From the NCBI GenBank assembly GCA_025929455.1, contig JAICMB010000173.1, positions 1-6,965 of the forward strand: DNA of 6,965 bases. The letters are read 5' to 3'. A program made the translations under genes and the position numbers. Source of the stretch: Bryobacteraceae bacterium. Its GTDB lineage: Bacteria; Acidobacteriota; Terriglobia; Bryobacterales; Bryobacteraceae. This document shows positions 6,242 to 6,965 of the stretch, in pieces. Numbering within the stretch: position 1 is the stretch's first letter; every line of letters starts with the position of its first letter. The notes beneath the pieces were generated by a model. The model ran no database searches. It saw only the letters and a list, made by a program, of their open reading frames with translations, and was not told where the DNA came from.

Positions 6242-6965
6242 CTACTGCGCCGGCACCGCGGACAGAAACTCCATCATGTTGTTCATGTCCTTATCGCTGA
6301 AGTGATATGCGGGCATCATGGATCCCGGCGAGTACTTCTGCGGATCGGCAAAATGCCCGGCCAGCCAGTCGCGATCGCGCCGCCCCGCCACGCCGTTCAA
6401 CGGCGGCCCCACCTTCTGGCCCTCGCCGTTGATCGTATGACATGCCCCGCAATGGTTCGTTTCGTAGACCAGCGCGCCCGCGGCAACAGGTTTGGGAATG
6501 CTTTCGAGATCCTGCTCGTTCCCTGGCGCGAGTTTTGTCACGAATGCCGCAACGGAGTGCAGTTGGAGGGTGGGCAGCGGCATGGGCGGCATCTTCGCTC
6601 CGGGCACCACCTGCGCCGGCGCTTTGATGAACGACATCAGCCACGGAATCGTCTTGCGGTCCGCGGGAATTTCGCCCAGGTCCGGCCCAACGCCGCGCTT
6701 GCCCGCCGGATGGCAGCCCGCGCAGGTGTTGACGAAAATACCCGCGCCCGCCATTTGCGATGGCGTGAGCTGCGCCCACGGTGAAGAGCCCGCGTCTTCA
6801 TCCGGCAAATCGGCGATCTCCTTGGTCTCCGGCGATTTCGGCGTGCTCGCCACCGCGGCCGTCGTCAGTCCCGCCCAAGCCAGCACCGCGAGTGCGGCCA
6901 CGCTGAACGCGAACGTGCGCTTAGCTAACCGCACGGCGGGCTTGCGATCGATAAACGGAACCAAA
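6242..6965 (-). CDS. Cytochrome b/c fusion subunit, C-terminal diheme cytochrome c part (partial)
   Basis: The 240 visible residues are the 3' part of a gene that enters from the right edge. The first residues, VPFIDRKPAVRLAKRTFAF, followed by a hydrophobic helix (about 17-39), resemble the last helix region of cytochrome b subunit IV, where a (L)PFIDR-type loop precedes the final membrane span. After an acidic linker come two cytochrome c domains. Heme 1 uses CAGCH (81-85) with Met125 or Met128 (KMPPMP) as probable sixth ligand; heme 2 uses CGACH (172-176) with Met216 or Met217 (PGSMMPAY). This layout fits the quinol:cytochrome c oxidoreductase (bc complex) in lineages where subunit IV is fused to cytochrome c, like Bacillus QcrC but with two hemes. 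The hemes would face the periplasm. The TTG at 6962-6964 is a chance start codon. An alternative, less likely reading is a stand-alone diheme cytochrome c with an N-terminal anchor. Confidence 0.78.
   Translation of the reverse strand, partial: LVPFIDRKPAVRLAKRTFAFSVAALAVLAWAGLTTAAVASTPKSPETKEIADLPDEDAGSSPWAQLTPSQMAGAGIFVNTCAGCHPAGKRGVGPDLGEIPADRKTIPWLMSFIKAPAQVVPGAKMPPMPLPTLQLHSVAAFVTKLAPGNEQDLESIPKPVAAGALVYETNHCGACHTINGEGQKVGPPLNGVAGRRDRDWLAGHFADPQKYSPGSMMPAYHFSDKDMNNMMEFLSAVPAQ

Noticed and set aside
6224..6784. A 186-codon plus-strand open frame opposite the cytochrome gene
   Set aside because: Antisense to both CxxCH heme sites, which show that the minus strand is the coding one.
6962..6964. 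TTG as the true start of the cytochrome gene
   Set aside because: It is at the window edge with no room for a ribosome binding site to be seen, and the residues following it look like the inside of cytochrome b subunit IV.

Overview
The window is GC-rich, densely coding bacterial DNA with five protein genes and no visible RNA gene, insertion sequence or CRISPR array. An Acidobacteriota (Solibacter/Bryobacter-like) chromosome is the best guess. This rests on three things: an Oar-type TonB-dependent receptor with an N-terminal carboxypeptidase-regulatory-like domain, a membrane-anchored winged-helix protein of a kind I associate with that phylum, and a cytochrome b/c fusion. The taxonomy is inferred from gene style, not from a marker gene.

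Layout: positions 1-59 are a short, AT-richer non-coding end. A 1075-residue outer-membrane receptor occupies 60-3287 on the minus strand. A compact divergent control region follows (3288-3380). Reading rightwards on the plus strand come a one-pass membrane protein with a cytoplasmic OmpR/ToxR-like winged helix (3381-4733) and, 14 nt later, an exported metallophosphoesterase resembling eukaryotic CPPED1/CSTP1 (4748-5629). After 39 nt without a clear terminator, two minus-strand genes converge on this pair: a Uma2-family (DUF820) nuclease-fold protein (5669-6211) and, 30 nt upstream of it, the C-terminal part of a respiratory cytochrome b/c subunit with two c-type hemes (6242 to the right edge). 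The b/c gene enters from outside the window; the apparent TTG start at its edge is probably not real.

How the genes may work together: the divergent receptor/regulator pair, with its operator-like repeats, suggests that the membrane regulator senses something outside the cytoplasm and controls the receptor, itself, or both. The exported phosphoesterase probably shares the regulator's transcript and could process a phosphorylated molecule in the periplasm. This is inference from arrangement. The right-hand genes belong to another unit: a quinol:cytochrome c oxidoreductase operon, with the Uma2 gene perhaps a passenger at its 3' end.

No wholly new system is evident. The most informative points are the 93-bp control region, which carries a perfect 7-bp inverted repeat lying over a candidate promoter and a tandem direct repeat with 10-bp period, and the partial b/c fusion at the edge.
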